Assembly: GCA_041393965.1 (NCBI GenBank)
Contig: JAWKJB010000003.1
Span: forward strand, 372,001-436,000
Length of the DNA stretch: 64,000 nt
DNA from: Acidimicrobiia bacterium
GTDB lineage: Bacteria > Actinomycetota > Acidimicrobiia > Spongiisociales > UBA5794
Direction of reading: 5' to 3'
The notes under the pieces were generated by a model. That model searched no databases and was not told where the DNA came from. It saw nothing but the letters and a program-made list of their open reading frames with translations. The position numbers and the translations under genes were made by a program. How positions within the stretch are numbered: position 1 is the first letter of the stretch; each line of letters starts with the position of its first letter. Shown one piece after another: positions 16,671-25,788 of this stretch.

Positions 16671-18817
16671 GCCGCCTCCTTCCGGGGATTCCGGCACGCT
16701 GGTGCATGGGTGCGGCGAGCGCGGTCTGGCTCGGCGCCCTCGTCGGGATCAAGGGCTCGATCGGTGGGCTGATGGCCATCGGCATCGTATTGCCGATCGC
16801 CGGTCGATGGTGGCGGCCCGCAGCAACACTGGCCGTTTTCTGTGCACTTGGGCTCGCCTCCGGGTGGTTCGCGTCGATCCGTTCCGAGGCGGTCACCGAC
16901 GCTGATATTCCGACGGGTTCGGTCGCGATCACCTTCAAGGTCGCGGAGGATGCCTCGACGACAACCCACGGCATCGCCGTTGGTGTGATCCGTGACCTCG
17001 ACGGCCACGCGTGGGATGGGCCGCGTATCGGCATCCGTCGTCTCCCGCACGAGATCACGGTTGGCCACGAGGTCTCCGCGCTCGGAACGCTGATCGATGG
17101 GCACCGGCGCATCGCCGACGAGCTCGTCGCAGGGATCTTCACCCTCGACGAGGTTGTTGCCGCTCGCGCATCGCCGAATCCGCTCGTTGGCGGCGGCAAC
17201 GCCGTGCGTCGTGCCGTGCGGGACCGCTACAACGGCGCCCACCGAGCCGACGGACTCCTGTCTGGCTTCCTCACCGGTGACACCGATCGGATGCTCGCGC
17301 CGGACACGGAGGACCTCCGTCGTGCGGGTTTGTCGCATTTCGTTGCGGTGTCGGGCTCCAATGTGTCGCTGTTCCTGGCGATGTGGTGGATCGTGACCGC
17401 ACCGCTGTCGATCCACAGGCGACTGAGGGCCCTTGTTGGCGGGGTTGGTCTGATGCTGTTCGTGGTCGTGACACGCTGGGAGCCATCGGTGATCAGAGCC
17501 GGGGTGATGGCGGCGGTTCCTCTTGTTGGGAGCCTGGCGAGTGTGCCGGTTGATCCGTGGATGGCACTCGGCGTCGCGGTGACGATTCTGGTGCTCGCAT
17601 CGGGGCACCTCGTCCTTTCGGTCGGGTTTCAACTGTCCGTGCTCGCGACAGCTGGTGTCCTCGGTGGACTTGCTCTCGCGCGTGGTCGCCGGCCCCGCTG
17701 GCTGTTTGTGCCGTTGTTCGCCACGGTGGGTGCCCAGATGGCTGTTGGTCCCTTGCTCCTCGCCGTGTTCGGGACGGTTCCGCTGTTCGCACCGGTCACG
17801 AACCTCTTCGCAGGACCGGTCGTTGCGGCCTCGACGGTTGTGGCGGCTCTCGGAGTGATCGTCCCTCCCGTCGCGCACCTCGCGAGATTCGGGGGATCGA
17901 CCGTGTTGTGGATCGCAGCGATGGCTGCCGACGGGCCACAGCTCGGTGCTGGCGGGGTGACTTGTGTGGCGGCTGCCGTCGGCGGGTTGTGGATCCGCGC
18001 TGTGCGCCCTCTGGTGATCGCAGGCGTGATCGTTGTTGTTGCCGCGGGCGCTCCTTGGTCGATCGCCTGGCCGAGAGTCGCCACGCTCACGGCTCTCGAT
18101 GTCGGACAGGGAGACGCAATCCTCATCCAGGACCCATCGGGATCGGCGATGCTCATCGATGGCGGTTCTGATCCCCGAGTGCTCGACTCGGCGTTGCGTC
18201 GCCACGGAGTCAGGTTCATCGAGACCGTCGTGGTGACCCACAACGACAACGACCATGCAGGGGGACTTGCCGACCTGGTCGCATCAAACAGCATCGGGAC
18301 CCTGATCGTGAGCGCCTACGCGCCGGACTCGTCCCTCGTCACCGCCGCCCGCGACGCAGCGATCACGGTTCGGACGGTTCGTGCAGGGGCTCGGCTCGCC
18401 GTTGGCGCCACACCGATCCGGGTCGTGGCACCATCCCGTCGCTTCGCCTCCGACAATGATGGGTCGATCGTTCTGATGGTCGACACCGGGATTTCTGTGC
18501 TCTTGCCGGGGGATATCGAAGCGGTCGCCCAGCATGAACTCCCGCCGCTGCACCCGGAGGTGATGGTTGTCCCGCATCACGGCTCGGCAACGACTGATCT
18601 CGATTGGCTGGCCGACACGGTTGGGGACAGAGCCATCCTTTCGTACGGCCCGAACCGCTACGGCCACCCGCATCCGACGGTTGTGGAACTGCTCGGCGAC
18701 CTCGGCGTCACTGTTGCGAGAACACCTGAAGGCGACATCTCGATTCTCCTCCGCGGTGGCGTGCCGGGGAGCGATCCGGTGGCGGGAGTCCGGGAGCTGA
18801 CGGACACGGTACGCTGA
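16667..18817 (+). CDS. comEC: ComEC/Rec2 DNA-uptake channel
   Basis: 716 aa from GTG. The N-terminal hydrophobic region with a DUF4131-like part is followed by the Competence domain (about residues 200-460; GLLSGFLTGDTDRM, LSHFVAVSGSNVSLF). The C-terminus is a metallo-beta-lactamase domain with LDVGQGDAILIQ, the metal ligands HNDNDH at residues 525-530 and VVPHHGS. The protein would carry single-stranded DNA across the membrane and degrade the other strand. The stop lies 4 nt before holA. The gene pair appears intact, so natural transformation is possible. Confidence 0.9.
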   Translation: MSRLLPGIPARWCMGAASAVWLGALVGIKGSIGGLMAIGIVLPIAGRWWRPAATLAVFCALGLASGWFASIRSEAVTDADIPTGSVAITFKVAEDASTTTHGIAVGVIRDLDGHAWDGPRIGIRRLPHEITVGHEVSALGTLIDGHRRIADELVAGIFTLDEVVAARASPNPLVGGGNAVRRAVRDRYNGAHRADGLLSGFLTGDTDRMLAPDTEDLRRAGLSHFVAVSGSNVSLFLAMWWIVTAPLSIHRRLRALVGGVGLMLFVVVTRWEPSVIRAGVMAAVPLVGSLASVPVDPWMALGVAVTILVLASGHLVLSVGFQLSVLATAGVLGGLALARGRRPRWLFVPLFATVGAQMAVGPLLLAVFGTVPLFAPVTNLFAGPVVAASTVVAALGVIVPPVAHLARFGGSTVLWIAAMAADGPQLGAGGVTCVAAAVGGLWIRAVRPLVIAGVIVVVAAGAPWSIAWPRVATLTALDVGQGDAILIQDPSGSAMLIDGGSDPRVLDSALRRHGVRFIETVVVTHNDNDHAGGLADLVASNSIGTLIVSAYAPDSSLVTAARDAAITVRTVRAGARLAVGATPIRVVAPSRRFASDNDGSIVLMVDTGISVLLPGDIEAVAQHELPPLHPEVMVVPHHGSATTDLDWLADTVGDRAILSYGPNRYGHPHPTVVELLGDLGVTVARTPEGDISILLRGGVPGSDPVAGVRELTDTVR
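18810..18815 (+). promoter_or_regulatory. -10 box (TACGCT) of holA, leaderless
   Basis: GG-TACGCT lies in the last codons of comEC and ends 6 nt before the holA ATG at 18822. The location inside coding sequence makes this less certain, but the spacing matches the other cases. Confidence 0.45.
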
Positions 18818-18821
18818 GGCG

Positions 18822-19802
18822 ATGGGCTGGAAAGGGATCTCGGGACCGAAGGATGCCGGTCCGTCCGAACGCGAGCAGATGCTCGCGATGGCTGCCGAAG
18901 TCTTCGCCGAAGCCGGGGTGGCGAACCCGACGCGCATCGATGTCCCAGGGAGGGGCGCGGGATCGTCCGGTGACGGGGGAACGATCCGGGAACAGGTCGC
19001 CGCGATCGTCCCTGCACTCCAGTCCGGGTCGCTGTTCGGCGGGTCGACCGGTGTTCTCGTCATGGATGCCCAGAACCTCCTGAAGGCGGAATCGGCGGCG
19101 GTCGCCGAGCTGCTCGCCGTTGCCGACCCTGATCAGGTCGTTGCCGTGTTTGCCTCCTCGGGTGCCATGCCCGCCGCGCTGAAGAAGACAATCGGAAGCG
19201 ATAACATCGTTTCGCTCAGGGCGTTGCGAACGCAGGACTCGCTTCGGTGGCTCAACGAGTACGCAAAGCAACACCGCCTCCGGATCGATGCCGCTGCGCG
19301 CGACGAGCTCGTCAAGCACTTCGGAGCGAACCAGGCGGCGATGCGGCGAGCCATCGACTCCCTCGCGATCTCAGGATCGACGATCGAGGCCGAAGCGATT
19401 GCTGCCACGATCGACAACCGCCCGAACGAGCCGGTGTGGCTGCTCGGTGATGCCATCATGACCGGGAACCACACGCAGGCATTGCGGCGACTTGCCGACT
19501 ATCTCGAGCATAACCACCCGTTGATCCTGTTGTCGTATCTCGAGGGGGAGGTGCGGCGTCGTTCGCTCGCCGCCGTTGCCCCCGACTACGACACCTTCGC
19601 CACATGGGCGCGGGCCAATCCAGCTTCATACGCGACGAAGAAGGTGTGGGAGGGACGAACCCGCGCCAACGGTGAAGCCCTCGCGAGCTGTGTCCGAGCG
19701 CTAGCCAGAGCGGATCTGACCCTCAAGACGCAGCCAGAGGCAACGCACCGCGTCACGATGGAACGCCTGACCGTCGCAATGTCCCGTTGGATGGCCCGCT
19801 GA
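18822..19802 (+). CDS. holA: DNA polymerase III subunit delta
   Basis: 326 aa. It is the clamp-loader subunit that opens the sliding clamp. LFGGSTGVLVMDAQNLL, VVAVFASSGAMPAALKKTIG and the helical C-terminal part with YATKKVWEGRTR and AHRVTMERLTVAMSR-like end segments match HolA. Adjacency to comEC and, in reverse, rpsT is a widespread arrangement that supports the call. The ATG has no good Shine-Dalgarno site. Confidence 0.88.
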   Translation: MGWKGISGPKDAGPSEREQMLAMAAEVFAEAGVANPTRIDVPGRGAGSSGDGGTIREQVAAIVPALQSGSLFGGSTGVLVMDAQNLLKAESAAVAELLAVADPDQVVAVFASSGAMPAALKKTIGSDNIVSLRALRTQDSLRWLNEYAKQHRLRIDAAARDELVKHFGANQAAMRRAIDSLAISGSTIEAEAIAATIDNRPNEPVWLLGDAIMTGNHTQALRRLADYLEHNHPLILLSYLEGEVRRRSLAAVAPDYDTFATWARANPASYATKKVWEGRTRANGEALASCVRALARADLTLKTQPEATHRVTMERLTVAMSRWMAR

Positions 19803-19815
19803 CTGCGTCAACGGT

Positions 19816-19829
19816 GGGCTGATCAGCCC
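19816..19829. terminator. palindrome between convergent holA and greA
   Basis: GGGCTGATCAGCCC, a perfect 14-bp palindrome (5-bp stem, 4-nt loop), sits between and partly over the ends of the two convergent genes. It may be a weak bidirectional terminator. There is no T-tract. Confidence 0.35.
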
Positions 19830-20302
19830 TCGTAGGTGTGAACCTGCGTCACTCGGTAGGTGAAGGTTCCGCCAGGCGCGTCGAAAGTGACATCCTGGCC
19901 GGGGCGCGCTCCGAGAAGTGCAGCGCCGAGCGGTGAGTCGGGGGATGCGAGCAGCATCCCATCGACGCGGTTCTCCGCCGGCGCGACGAAGAACGCGAGT
20001 TCGTCACCGTCGTCGTCGACCACCGTTGCAACGGTGCCGATCTCGACGGCACCGGAGTCGGGGACGGGCTCGACGACCGCGTTGTCGATGAGGTGGCGCA
20101 GCTCACGGATCCGTGCCTCCATGAGGCCCTGCTCGTTCTTCGCCGCGTCGTACTCGCCGTTTTCCTTCAAGTCTCCGTGCTCTCGCGCTTCGGCGATTCT
20201 GCGGACGACTTCTTGTCGACCGTCCGTGGTGAGGTGGTCGTATTCGTCCTGAAGCTTCTGGAGTGCAGCAGGGGTCATCCACTTGTGTGCGCTACCGGTC
20301 AT
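19823..20302 (-). CDS. greA: transcription elongation factor GreA
   Basis: 159 aa, the usual length. It rescues backtracked RNA polymerase by stimulating transcript cleavage. The N-terminal coiled coil contains HGDLKENGEYDAAKNEQGLMEARI, with the acidic tip residues. The C-terminal FKBP-like domain starts near VEIGTVATVVDDD. The start lies 9 nt after the rpsT stop and has AGGA upstream, so greA is probably co-transcribed with rpsT. Confidence 0.95.
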   Translation of the reverse strand: MTGSAHKWMTPAALQKLQDEYDHLTTDGRQEVVRRIAEAREHGDLKENGEYDAAKNEQGLMEARIRELRHLIDNAVVEPVPDSGAVEIGTVATVVDDDGDELAFFVAPAENRVDGMLLASPDSPLGAALLGARPGQDVTFDAPGGTFTYRVTQVHTYEG

Positions 20303-20311
20303 GAGGTGTTC

Positions 20312-20578
20312 CTACGCCAGGATCGAATGAACCCGGGCCATGAGGCGGGACTTGCGCCGCGCCGCGGTCGCCTTGTGCAGGACGCCCTTGGTGACGGCCA
20401 TGTCGATCCGCTTCTGCGTCGTGGACAGCAGCCTCGTGGCCTCGGCGGCGTCGCCAGCTTCAGCAGCCTCGACGGTACGCTTCGTCCATGTGCGCAACTC
20501 GGAGCGAACGGCCCGGTTGCGCTCGTTCGCGCGAGTGTTCTGGCGATTGCGCTTGATTTGGGACTTGATGTTTGCCAT
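20312..20578 (-). CDS. rpsT: 30S ribosomal protein S20
   Basis: 88 aa, strongly basic. MANIKSQIKRNRQNTRANERNRAVRSELRT (as overlapping segments) is the S20 N-terminus, and LHKATAARRKSRLMARV the C-terminus. GAGG lies about 10 nt upstream of the ATG, and a -10 box TATCCT at 20624-20619 gives a short leader. It is divergent from lepA. Confidence 0.95.
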   Translation of the reverse strand: MANIKSQIKRNRQNTRANERNRAVRSELRTWTKRTVEAAEAGDAAEATRLLSTTQKRIDMAVTKGVLHKATAARRKSRLMARVHSILA

Positions 20579-20644
20579 GGGGAAAGAGAACCTCGTGAGG
20601 TGTGACGGGATCGACCGCAGGATAGCAGCCGGACGCTCAAACGG

Positions 20645-20650
20645 TACACT
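20645..20650 (+). promoter_or_regulatory. -10 box (TACACT) of lepA-hemW
   Basis: GG-TACACT lies about 54 nt before the lepA ATG. The leader contains a short direct repeat (GTCCACCGGAGA, then GTCCACCGGAGA again at 20674-20699), which doubles the Shine-Dalgarno-like sequence GGAGA. Confidence 0.55.
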
Positions 20651-20703
20651 CGATCTGTGGCGCTGCCACCCCTCGTCCACCGGAGAGTCCACCGGAGAAC
20701 TCG

Positions 20704-22506
20704 ATGGATCAGTCGCGTATCCGCAACTTCAGCATCATCGCCCACATCGACCACGGGAAGTCGACGCTCGCCGATCGGCTCCTCGAGCGCACCGGCGCGA
20801 TCTCCGAGCGCGAGATGCGAGCGCAGCTCCTCGACGAGATGGACATCGAGCGTGAACGGGGGATCACGATCAAGGCCAATGCGGTACGCATCGACTACGA
20901 GGCACTCGACGGCGAGACCTACGAGCTGAACCTCATCGACACGCCGGGCCATGTCGATTTCTCCTATGAGGTCTCTCGCAGCCTTGCCGCGTGTGAAGGC
21001 GCGCTCCTGCTCGTCGATGCGTGCCAGGGGGTCGAGGCACAGACCCTCGCGAACGCGTATCTCGCCATCGACAGCGGCCTCGAGATCATCCCGGTCGTGA
21101 ACAAGATCGATCTGCCTGCTGCCGAGCCGGGTCGCGTCTCGGACGAGATCGCGGCGGTCCTTGGCGGCTCGCCGGACGAAACGGTTCAGGTCTCGGCGAA
21201 GTCGGGTGCTGGCGTCGCAGAGCTTCTCGAAGCGATCGTCCAGCGCCTGCCGCCTCCCAATGGCGATCCGGACGGACCGCTCCGTGCGCTGGTGTTCGAC
21301 TCGTATTACGACACCTACCGTGGGGTCGTCAGTCTTCTGCGCGTGGTGGACGGCACGATCGGCCACGGTGACGCCATTCGGCTGATGGCGCGGAACGAAG
21401 CGCTCGAGGTCGACGAGATCGGCGTCCGACATCCGACGATCGAGCCGACCGGGCGCCTGAACGCTGGCGAGGTCGGCTATCTCGTGACCGGGGTCAAAGA
21501 CATCGACCTGATCAGGGTCGGCGACACCGTCACCCATGTGGACCGACCCGCCACCGAGCCCCTCGCGGGCTACGGTGAGCCGAAGCCGATGGTGTTCTCT
21601 GGCCTGTTTCCCACCGACGGCGACGATTTCGAACGCCTCCGTGAGGCCCTCGACAAGCTTCGGCTCAACGACTCCTCGTTGGTCTATCAGGCTGAGACCT
21701 CTCGGGCGCTCGGGTTCGGTTTCCGCTGCGGCTTCCTCGGCCTCCTCCACATGGAGATCGTCCGGGAGCGCCTCGAACGAGAGTACGACCTCGACCTCGT
21801 CACGACCGCGCCATCGGTCGAGTATCTGGCCAACACGACCGACGGGAAACAGGTGATCGTCCACAGTCCCCAAGACCTGCCCGCGACGGCGTCGATCGTC
21901 TCCATCGAGGAGCCCTATGTGAAGGTCATGATCATCACCCCATCTGCGTACATCGGCACCGTGATGGACCTGATCCAGGCGAAACGGGGAGAGATGGGGG
22001 ACATGACCTACCTGAGCCCTGAACGGGTCGAGTTGCACTACATCGTTCCCCTTGCCGAGATCGTGTTTGACTTCTTCGACCAGCTCAAATCCCGGACGCG
22101 AGGCTACGCGTCACTCGACTACGAACCCGACGAGTACCGGGTCTCGGATCTCGTGCGGGTCGACATCCTGCTCAACAGCCAGCCGGTCGATGCGTTCTCG
22201 ACGATCGTCCACAAGGACAAGGCGTCGACCTACGGCAGGGCGATGGTGAAGCGGCTCCGCGAGCTCATCCCACGCCAGATGTTCGATGTCCCTGTGCAGG
22301 CGGCTGTCGGTTCGCGGATCATCTCGCGCGAGACCATCAAGGCACGGCGCAAGGATGTCACGGCCAAGTGCTACGGGGGCGACATCACCCGAAAACGCAA
22401 GTTGCTCGAGCGCCAGAAGGAAGGCAAGAAGCGGATGAAGATGGTCGGATCCGTCGAGGTCCCCCAGGAGGCCTTTGTTGCGGCCCTCACCATCGGGGAT
22501 GAGTGA
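20704..22506 (+). CDS. lepA: elongation factor 4 (LepA)
   Basis: 600 aa. This translational GTPase back-translocates stalled ribosomes. G1 is AHIDHGKSTLADRLL (about residues 12-26), then ERERGITIKANAVR, DTPGHVDFSYEVSRS (G3) and VVNKIDLPAAEP (G4). The LepA-specific C-terminal domain ends with DITRKRKLLERQKEGKKRMK. GGAGAA precedes the ATG. The gene overlaps hemW by 8 nt, a common pairing. Confidence 0.96.
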   Translation: MDQSRIRNFSIIAHIDHGKSTLADRLLERTGAISEREMRAQLLDEMDIERERGITIKANAVRIDYEALDGETYELNLIDTPGHVDFSYEVSRSLAACEGALLLVDACQGVEAQTLANAYLAIDSGLEIIPVVNKIDLPAAEPGRVSDEIAAVLGGSPDETVQVSAKSGAGVAELLEAIVQRLPPPNGDPDGPLRALVFDSYYDTYRGVVSLLRVVDGTIGHGDAIRLMARNEALEVDEIGVRHPTIEPTGRLNAGEVGYLVTGVKDIDLIRVGDTVTHVDRPATEPLAGYGEPKPMVFSGLFPTDGDDFERLREALDKLRLNDSSLVYQAETSRALGFGFRCGFLGLLHMEIVRERLEREYDLDLVTTAPSVEYLANTTDGKQVIVHSPQDLPATASIVSIEEPYVKVMIITPSAYIGTVMDLIQAKRGEMGDMTYLSPERVELHYIVPLAEIVFDFFDQLKSRTRGYASLDYEPDEYRVSDLVRVDILLNSQPVDAFSTIVHKDKASTYGRAMVKRLRELIPRQMFDVPVQAAVGSRIISRETIKARRKDVTAKCYGGDITRKRKLLERQKEGKKRMKMVGSVEVPQEAFVAALTIGDE

Positions 22507-23689
22507 TCCGCGTAAGCAACCGCAGGTCCGCCCCGACAGCCCTGTCCTCGCTGACTGCGCAGCCACATGGAAGTCGGCCTACATCCACATTCCGTTCTGT
22601 CTTCGCCGATGCCCGTACTGTGACTTCGCGATCGTCGATGAATCATCTCGGGGACGAACGGAGGTCGATCGCTATGTTGCGTCGGTTCTGGCCGAGATCG
22701 AGATGGAATCCGGCATCGGCCGACTCGACGCGATCAATGTCGGGGGCGGAACGCCCACCCGCCTTCCCCCGGTCATGCTCAAGCGCATCGTCGAGCATGT
22801 GATCGACCGACACGATGCGAGGCACGACATCGAGATCTCGCTCGAGGCCAACCCCGAGGACTGGGACGAATCGATGGCAAGCGAGCTCGTCGCTGCGGGA
22901 TTCAACCGCGTCTCGTTCGGTGCGCAGTCGTTCGATGAATCGGTGCTGTCGGCTCTCGGCCGAAGTCATACACCCGACGACATCGACCGAGCCGTCCACA
23001 CCGCACGCGAAGCAGGGTTCTCGTCAGTCTCGCTCGACCTGATCTTCGGCCATCCCGCGGAGTCGGACACCTCGTGGGAGCTCACGGTGCGCAGAGCACT
23101 CAGCCTCGACTCCGACCATCTCTCGACCTATGCGCTCACCGTGGAACCCGGCACGCTGCTGGCACGCCAAGTCCAAGGAGGGGCTACAGGGCCCGATGAC
23201 GATGTGCAGGCCGACCGCTACCACCGATTCCTGTCCCTCGCAGAACCCGAAGGGTTCGTTCGATACGAGGTCTCGAACCACGCCCGCGCGGGGCATGCGT
23301 GTCGCTACAACCTATCCACTTGGGCACACGGGGAATACCTCGGATTCGGGATGGCTGCCCACGACCACATCGCAGGAACCCGATCCCGTAACCACCGCCG
23401 ACTCGACCGCTACCTCGATGCCGTCGAGGCAGGGATCCGGCCCCGCCTCGGATCGGAGGTACTCGACGCAACCGACGCAGAACGCGACGCCTTGATGCTC
23501 GGGCTACGCCTCGCCTGCGGAGCCCGCATGACCAAGACCGCGCAGCGATTCTGGGAGTCGGACCCCGGGCAGCGGCTCGCTGATGCGGGTCTTCTGACGA
23601 TCGCCGACGGCAGGCTCGTTGCCCCAAGACCCATGCTTGCGGACACGGTCATCCGCGAAGCGTTATCAGTCTCGGCATCCGATTGCTAA
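22499..23689 (+). CDS. hemW: HemW, radical SAM heme chaperone
   Basis: 396 aa. The motif HIPFCLRRCPYCDFAIV (about residues 33-49) has the CxxxCxYC cluster site. GGGTPTRLP, EANPEDWDES, RVSFGAQSFDESVL and DLIFGHPAESDTSWE follow in the order usual for HemN/HemW. The last region is shorter than in true coproporphyrinogen dehydrogenase, which favours HemW. The ATG lies inside the end of lepA, with 8 nt overlap. The likely role is heme delivery to membrane enzymes. Confidence 0.88.
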   Translation: MSDPRKQPQVRPDSPVLADCAATWKSAYIHIPFCLRRCPYCDFAIVDESSRGRTEVDRYVASVLAEIEMESGIGRLDAINVGGGTPTRLPPVMLKRIVEHVIDRHDARHDIEISLEANPEDWDESMASELVAAGFNRVSFGAQSFDESVLSALGRSHTPDDIDRAVHTAREAGFSSVSLDLIFGHPAESDTSWELTVRRALSLDSDHLSTYALTVEPGTLLARQVQGGATGPDDDVQADRYHRFLSLAEPEGFVRYEVSNHARAGHACRYNLSTWAHGEYLGFGMAAHDHIAGTRSRNHRRLDRYLDAVEAGIRPRLGSEVLDATDAERDALMLGLRLACGARMTKTAQRFWESDPGQRLADAGLLTIADGRLVAPRPMLADTVIREALSVSASDC

Positions 23690-23692
23690 CTT
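23687..23692 (+). promoter_or_regulatory. -10 box (TAACTT) of hrcA, leaderless
   Basis: TAACTT overlaps the hemW stop codon. Two adjacent ATG codons follow. The second (23699) is exactly 6 nt after the box and fits the leaderless spacing; the first (23696) would be only 3 nt away. No CIRCE-type inverted repeat is visible here. Confidence 0.5.
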
Positions 23693-23698
23693 CCCATG

Positions 23699-24697
23699 AT
23701 GCTCGACAACCGACGATCGCGGGTCCTCAAGGCCCTCGTCGAGGAGTACATCCGAACGGGGGAGCCGGTGAGTTCCCAGTCCGTGCTGACGCGGAGCGGA
23801 CTCGATGTGAGTTCCGCAACGGTGCGCAACGACCTCGCGCGCTTGGAATCGTACGGTTTCGTCGCCCAGCCCCATACTTCGTCGGGCCGAGTCCCGACCC
23901 ACCAGGGGTACCGATTCTATGTGGATCACCTCGCCCCGTCGAAGCTGCGCGAAGCGACCCGGCACCGGATCGATTCGTTCTTCCACGATGTCCACCGGCA
24001 GGTCTCCGACCTGCTCAGGGAAACCTCGACCTTCGTGAGCGACCTCACGACCTATCCGTCGGTGGTGGTCGGTCCCGTACGGCTGAACGACACCGTTCGT
24101 GAGGTCCGCCTCATCGGTATCGGTGGCAGCGTCGTGCTCGCGGTCGCGGTCGCCGACGACGGCCGCGTCCATCAGGAGTTCGTCGATGTCGGGGTCGTTC
24201 CCGACCGTGACACGCTCGAGTCCGCCGAGCGTCTGATCGCGGCCGCCTACGAAGGTCGGTCGCTTGACGATCCGGCAAAGGACAAACTCCAGGTGTCGGA
24301 AGTATCGGCCGTCGTGCGGAGGGTGATCACTCCGGTCACGAGCAAGCTCGCGACGGCGGGAGATCAGCATCGTGAGGTCTATGTGGGTGGGACTGCCCAG
24401 ATGGTGTCGCTGTGGAACGATCTGACGATGGTGCAGCGGCTTCTCGAGCTGATCGATCAACAAGCATCGCTCGTCGACCTCGTGAGCGACGATGCGGGCG
24501 GCACCCAGGTCCGGTTCGGGCCCGATGTGGGAGATGTCGACGATCTCGCCGTGGTGTCGACAACCTACGAAATGGCGTCGGGCGCAACCGGCCAGATCGG
24601 CGTCATCGGTCCGATGCGCATGAACTACCGGCGGACGATCCGGGTCGTCGAAAAGGTGTCGGAGAGCCTCAAGGGACAGCTTGGGGCCGACGAATGA
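23699..24697 (+). CDS. hrcA: heat-inducible transcription repressor HrcA
   Basis: 332 aa. The N-terminal winged helix reads MLDNRRSRVLKALVEEYIRT, then EPVSSQSVLTRSGLDVSSATVRNDLARLE and GFVAQPHTSSGRVPT. The GAF-like C-terminal domain ends with GPMRMNYRRTIRVVEKVSESL. It represses chaperone genes by binding CIRCE. The dnaJ start overlaps its stop by 4 nt, the usual hrcA-dnaJ unit. A CIRCE box was looked for upstream and not found, so its targets may lie elsewhere. Confidence 0.92.
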   Translation: MLDNRRSRVLKALVEEYIRTGEPVSSQSVLTRSGLDVSSATVRNDLARLESYGFVAQPHTSSGRVPTHQGYRFYVDHLAPSKLREATRHRIDSFFHDVHRQVSDLLRETSTFVSDLTTYPSVVVGPVRLNDTVREVRLIGIGGSVVLAVAVADDGRVHQEFVDVGVVPDRDTLESAERLIAAAYEGRSLDDPAKDKLQVSEVSAVVRRVITPVTSKLATAGDQHREVYVGGTAQMVSLWNDLTMVQRLLELIDQQASLVDLVSDDAGGTQVRFGPDVGDVDDLAVVSTTYEMASGATGQIGVIGPMRMNYRRTIRVVEKVSESLKGQLGADE

Positions 24698-25788
24698 AGG
24701 ACTACTACAACATTCTCGGCGTCTCGCGCGACGCGTCCTCCGATGAGATCAAGCGATCCTTCCGGAAGCTCGCACGGGAAACCCATCCGGATGCGAACCC
24801 GGACGACCCGACAGCCGAGGAGCGTTTCCGGGACATCGCAGAGGCCTACGAGGTGCTGTCCGATGCGCAAAAGCGCGCACGGTACGACCGGGGCGAGACC
24901 TTCCGAGGACAAGACCTCTTCAGCCAGTTCGGAGGACTCGAGGACATCCTCCAGCAGTTCTTCGGCGGGAGCTTCGGTGGGTTCGGAGGCTTCGGAGGAG
25001 GCGGCCGCCGAGGGCCATCGCGCGGCAGCGACATCGCCATACGCATCGACCTCGACCTCGCGGATGCAGCGTTCGGGACGCAGCGTGAGGTCTCGTTCGT
25101 TGCAGACATCGCCTGTTCGACCTGCTCGGCAACCGGGGCAGCACCCGGCACGACGCCGGTCACCTGCTCGACCTGTGGCGGCCAGGGTCGGGTGCAAGCC
25201 GCCCGCCAAACCATGCTCGGCACGATGATGTCGGTTCAGGACTGCCCGGACTGCTCGGGAACCGGCAACCGCATCGACGATCCGTGCGATGACTGTCGGG
25301 GAGAGGGGCGCCATCGCGGGGAGCGAACGCTCACCGTCGATGTTCCTGCAGGTGTGGACACCGGCACGCGACTCCGCCTCACCGGGAAGGGTGCTGCCGG
25401 TCAACGAGGAGCCCCAGGCGGCGATGCCTATGTCGAGATCAGGGTTGCCGACGATCCGAGATTCCAACGGGTGGGTGATGACCTCCACCACCGGGTCACG
25501 ATCGGGTTTACGGAAGCCACCTTCGGTGCCGAGATCGAGGTTCCGCTGCTCGATGGTGGCACCGAATCCCTCGACATACCGGCAGGGACCCAGCCCGAGA
25601 CGATCTATCGACTCGGGAAGCAAGGTGTGCCACGCCTCCAACGGCGTGGTCGGGGCGACATGCTCGTGCATGTCGAGGTCGCCGTTCCGACGGACCTCGA
25701 CGACGAGCAGGAGGACCTGCTTCGCAGCTACGGGAACCTCCGCGGCGAGGAGCCCGCGGCGAGAAAGCGCGGCCTGTTCCGTCGATGA
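24694..25788 (+). CDS. dnaJ: chaperone DnaJ
   Basis: 364 aa, type I. J domain: DYYNILGVSRDASSDEIKRSF and the HPD motif in ETHPDANPDD. A G/F-rich linker follows (FGGSFGGFGGFGGGG). Four CxxCxGxG-type zinc repeats are visible: CSTCSATG, CSTCGGQG, CPDCSGTG and CDDCRGEG; the first has alanine in place of the conserved glycine. It is the co-chaperone that stimulates DnaK. ATGA overlap with hrcA and rsmE places it in the middle of a three-gene operon. Confidence 0.95.
   Translation: MKDYYNILGVSRDASSDEIKRSFRKLARETHPDANPDDPTAEERFRDIAEAYEVLSDAQKRARYDRGETFRGQDLFSQFGGLEDILQQFFGGSFGGFGGFGGGGRRGPSRGSDIAIRIDLDLADAAFGTQREVSFVADIACSTCSATGAAPGTTPVTCSTCGGQGRVQAARQTMLGTMMSVQDCPDCSGTGNRIDDPCDDCRGEGRHRGERTLTVDVPAGVDTGTRLRLTGKGAAGQRGAPGGDAYVEIRVADDPRFQRVGDDLHHRVTIGFTEATFGAEIEVPLLDGGTESLDIPAGTQPETIYRLGKQGVPRLQRRGRGDMLVHVEVAVPTDLDDEQEDLLRSYGNLRGEEPAARKRGLFRR

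Noticed and set aside
15470..18256. Very long reverse-strand open frame (over 900 codons) opposite comEA-comEC
   Set aside because: Only its last 155 codons resemble a real protein (GyrI-like). The rest is antisense to ComEA and ComEC, rich in Arg/His/Asp, with no domain; long antisense frames are expected in GC-rich DNA.
23640..23698. Search for a CIRCE operator before hrcA
   Set aside because: No TTAGCACTC/GAGTGCTAA-like repeat is present; only the -10 box could be supported.
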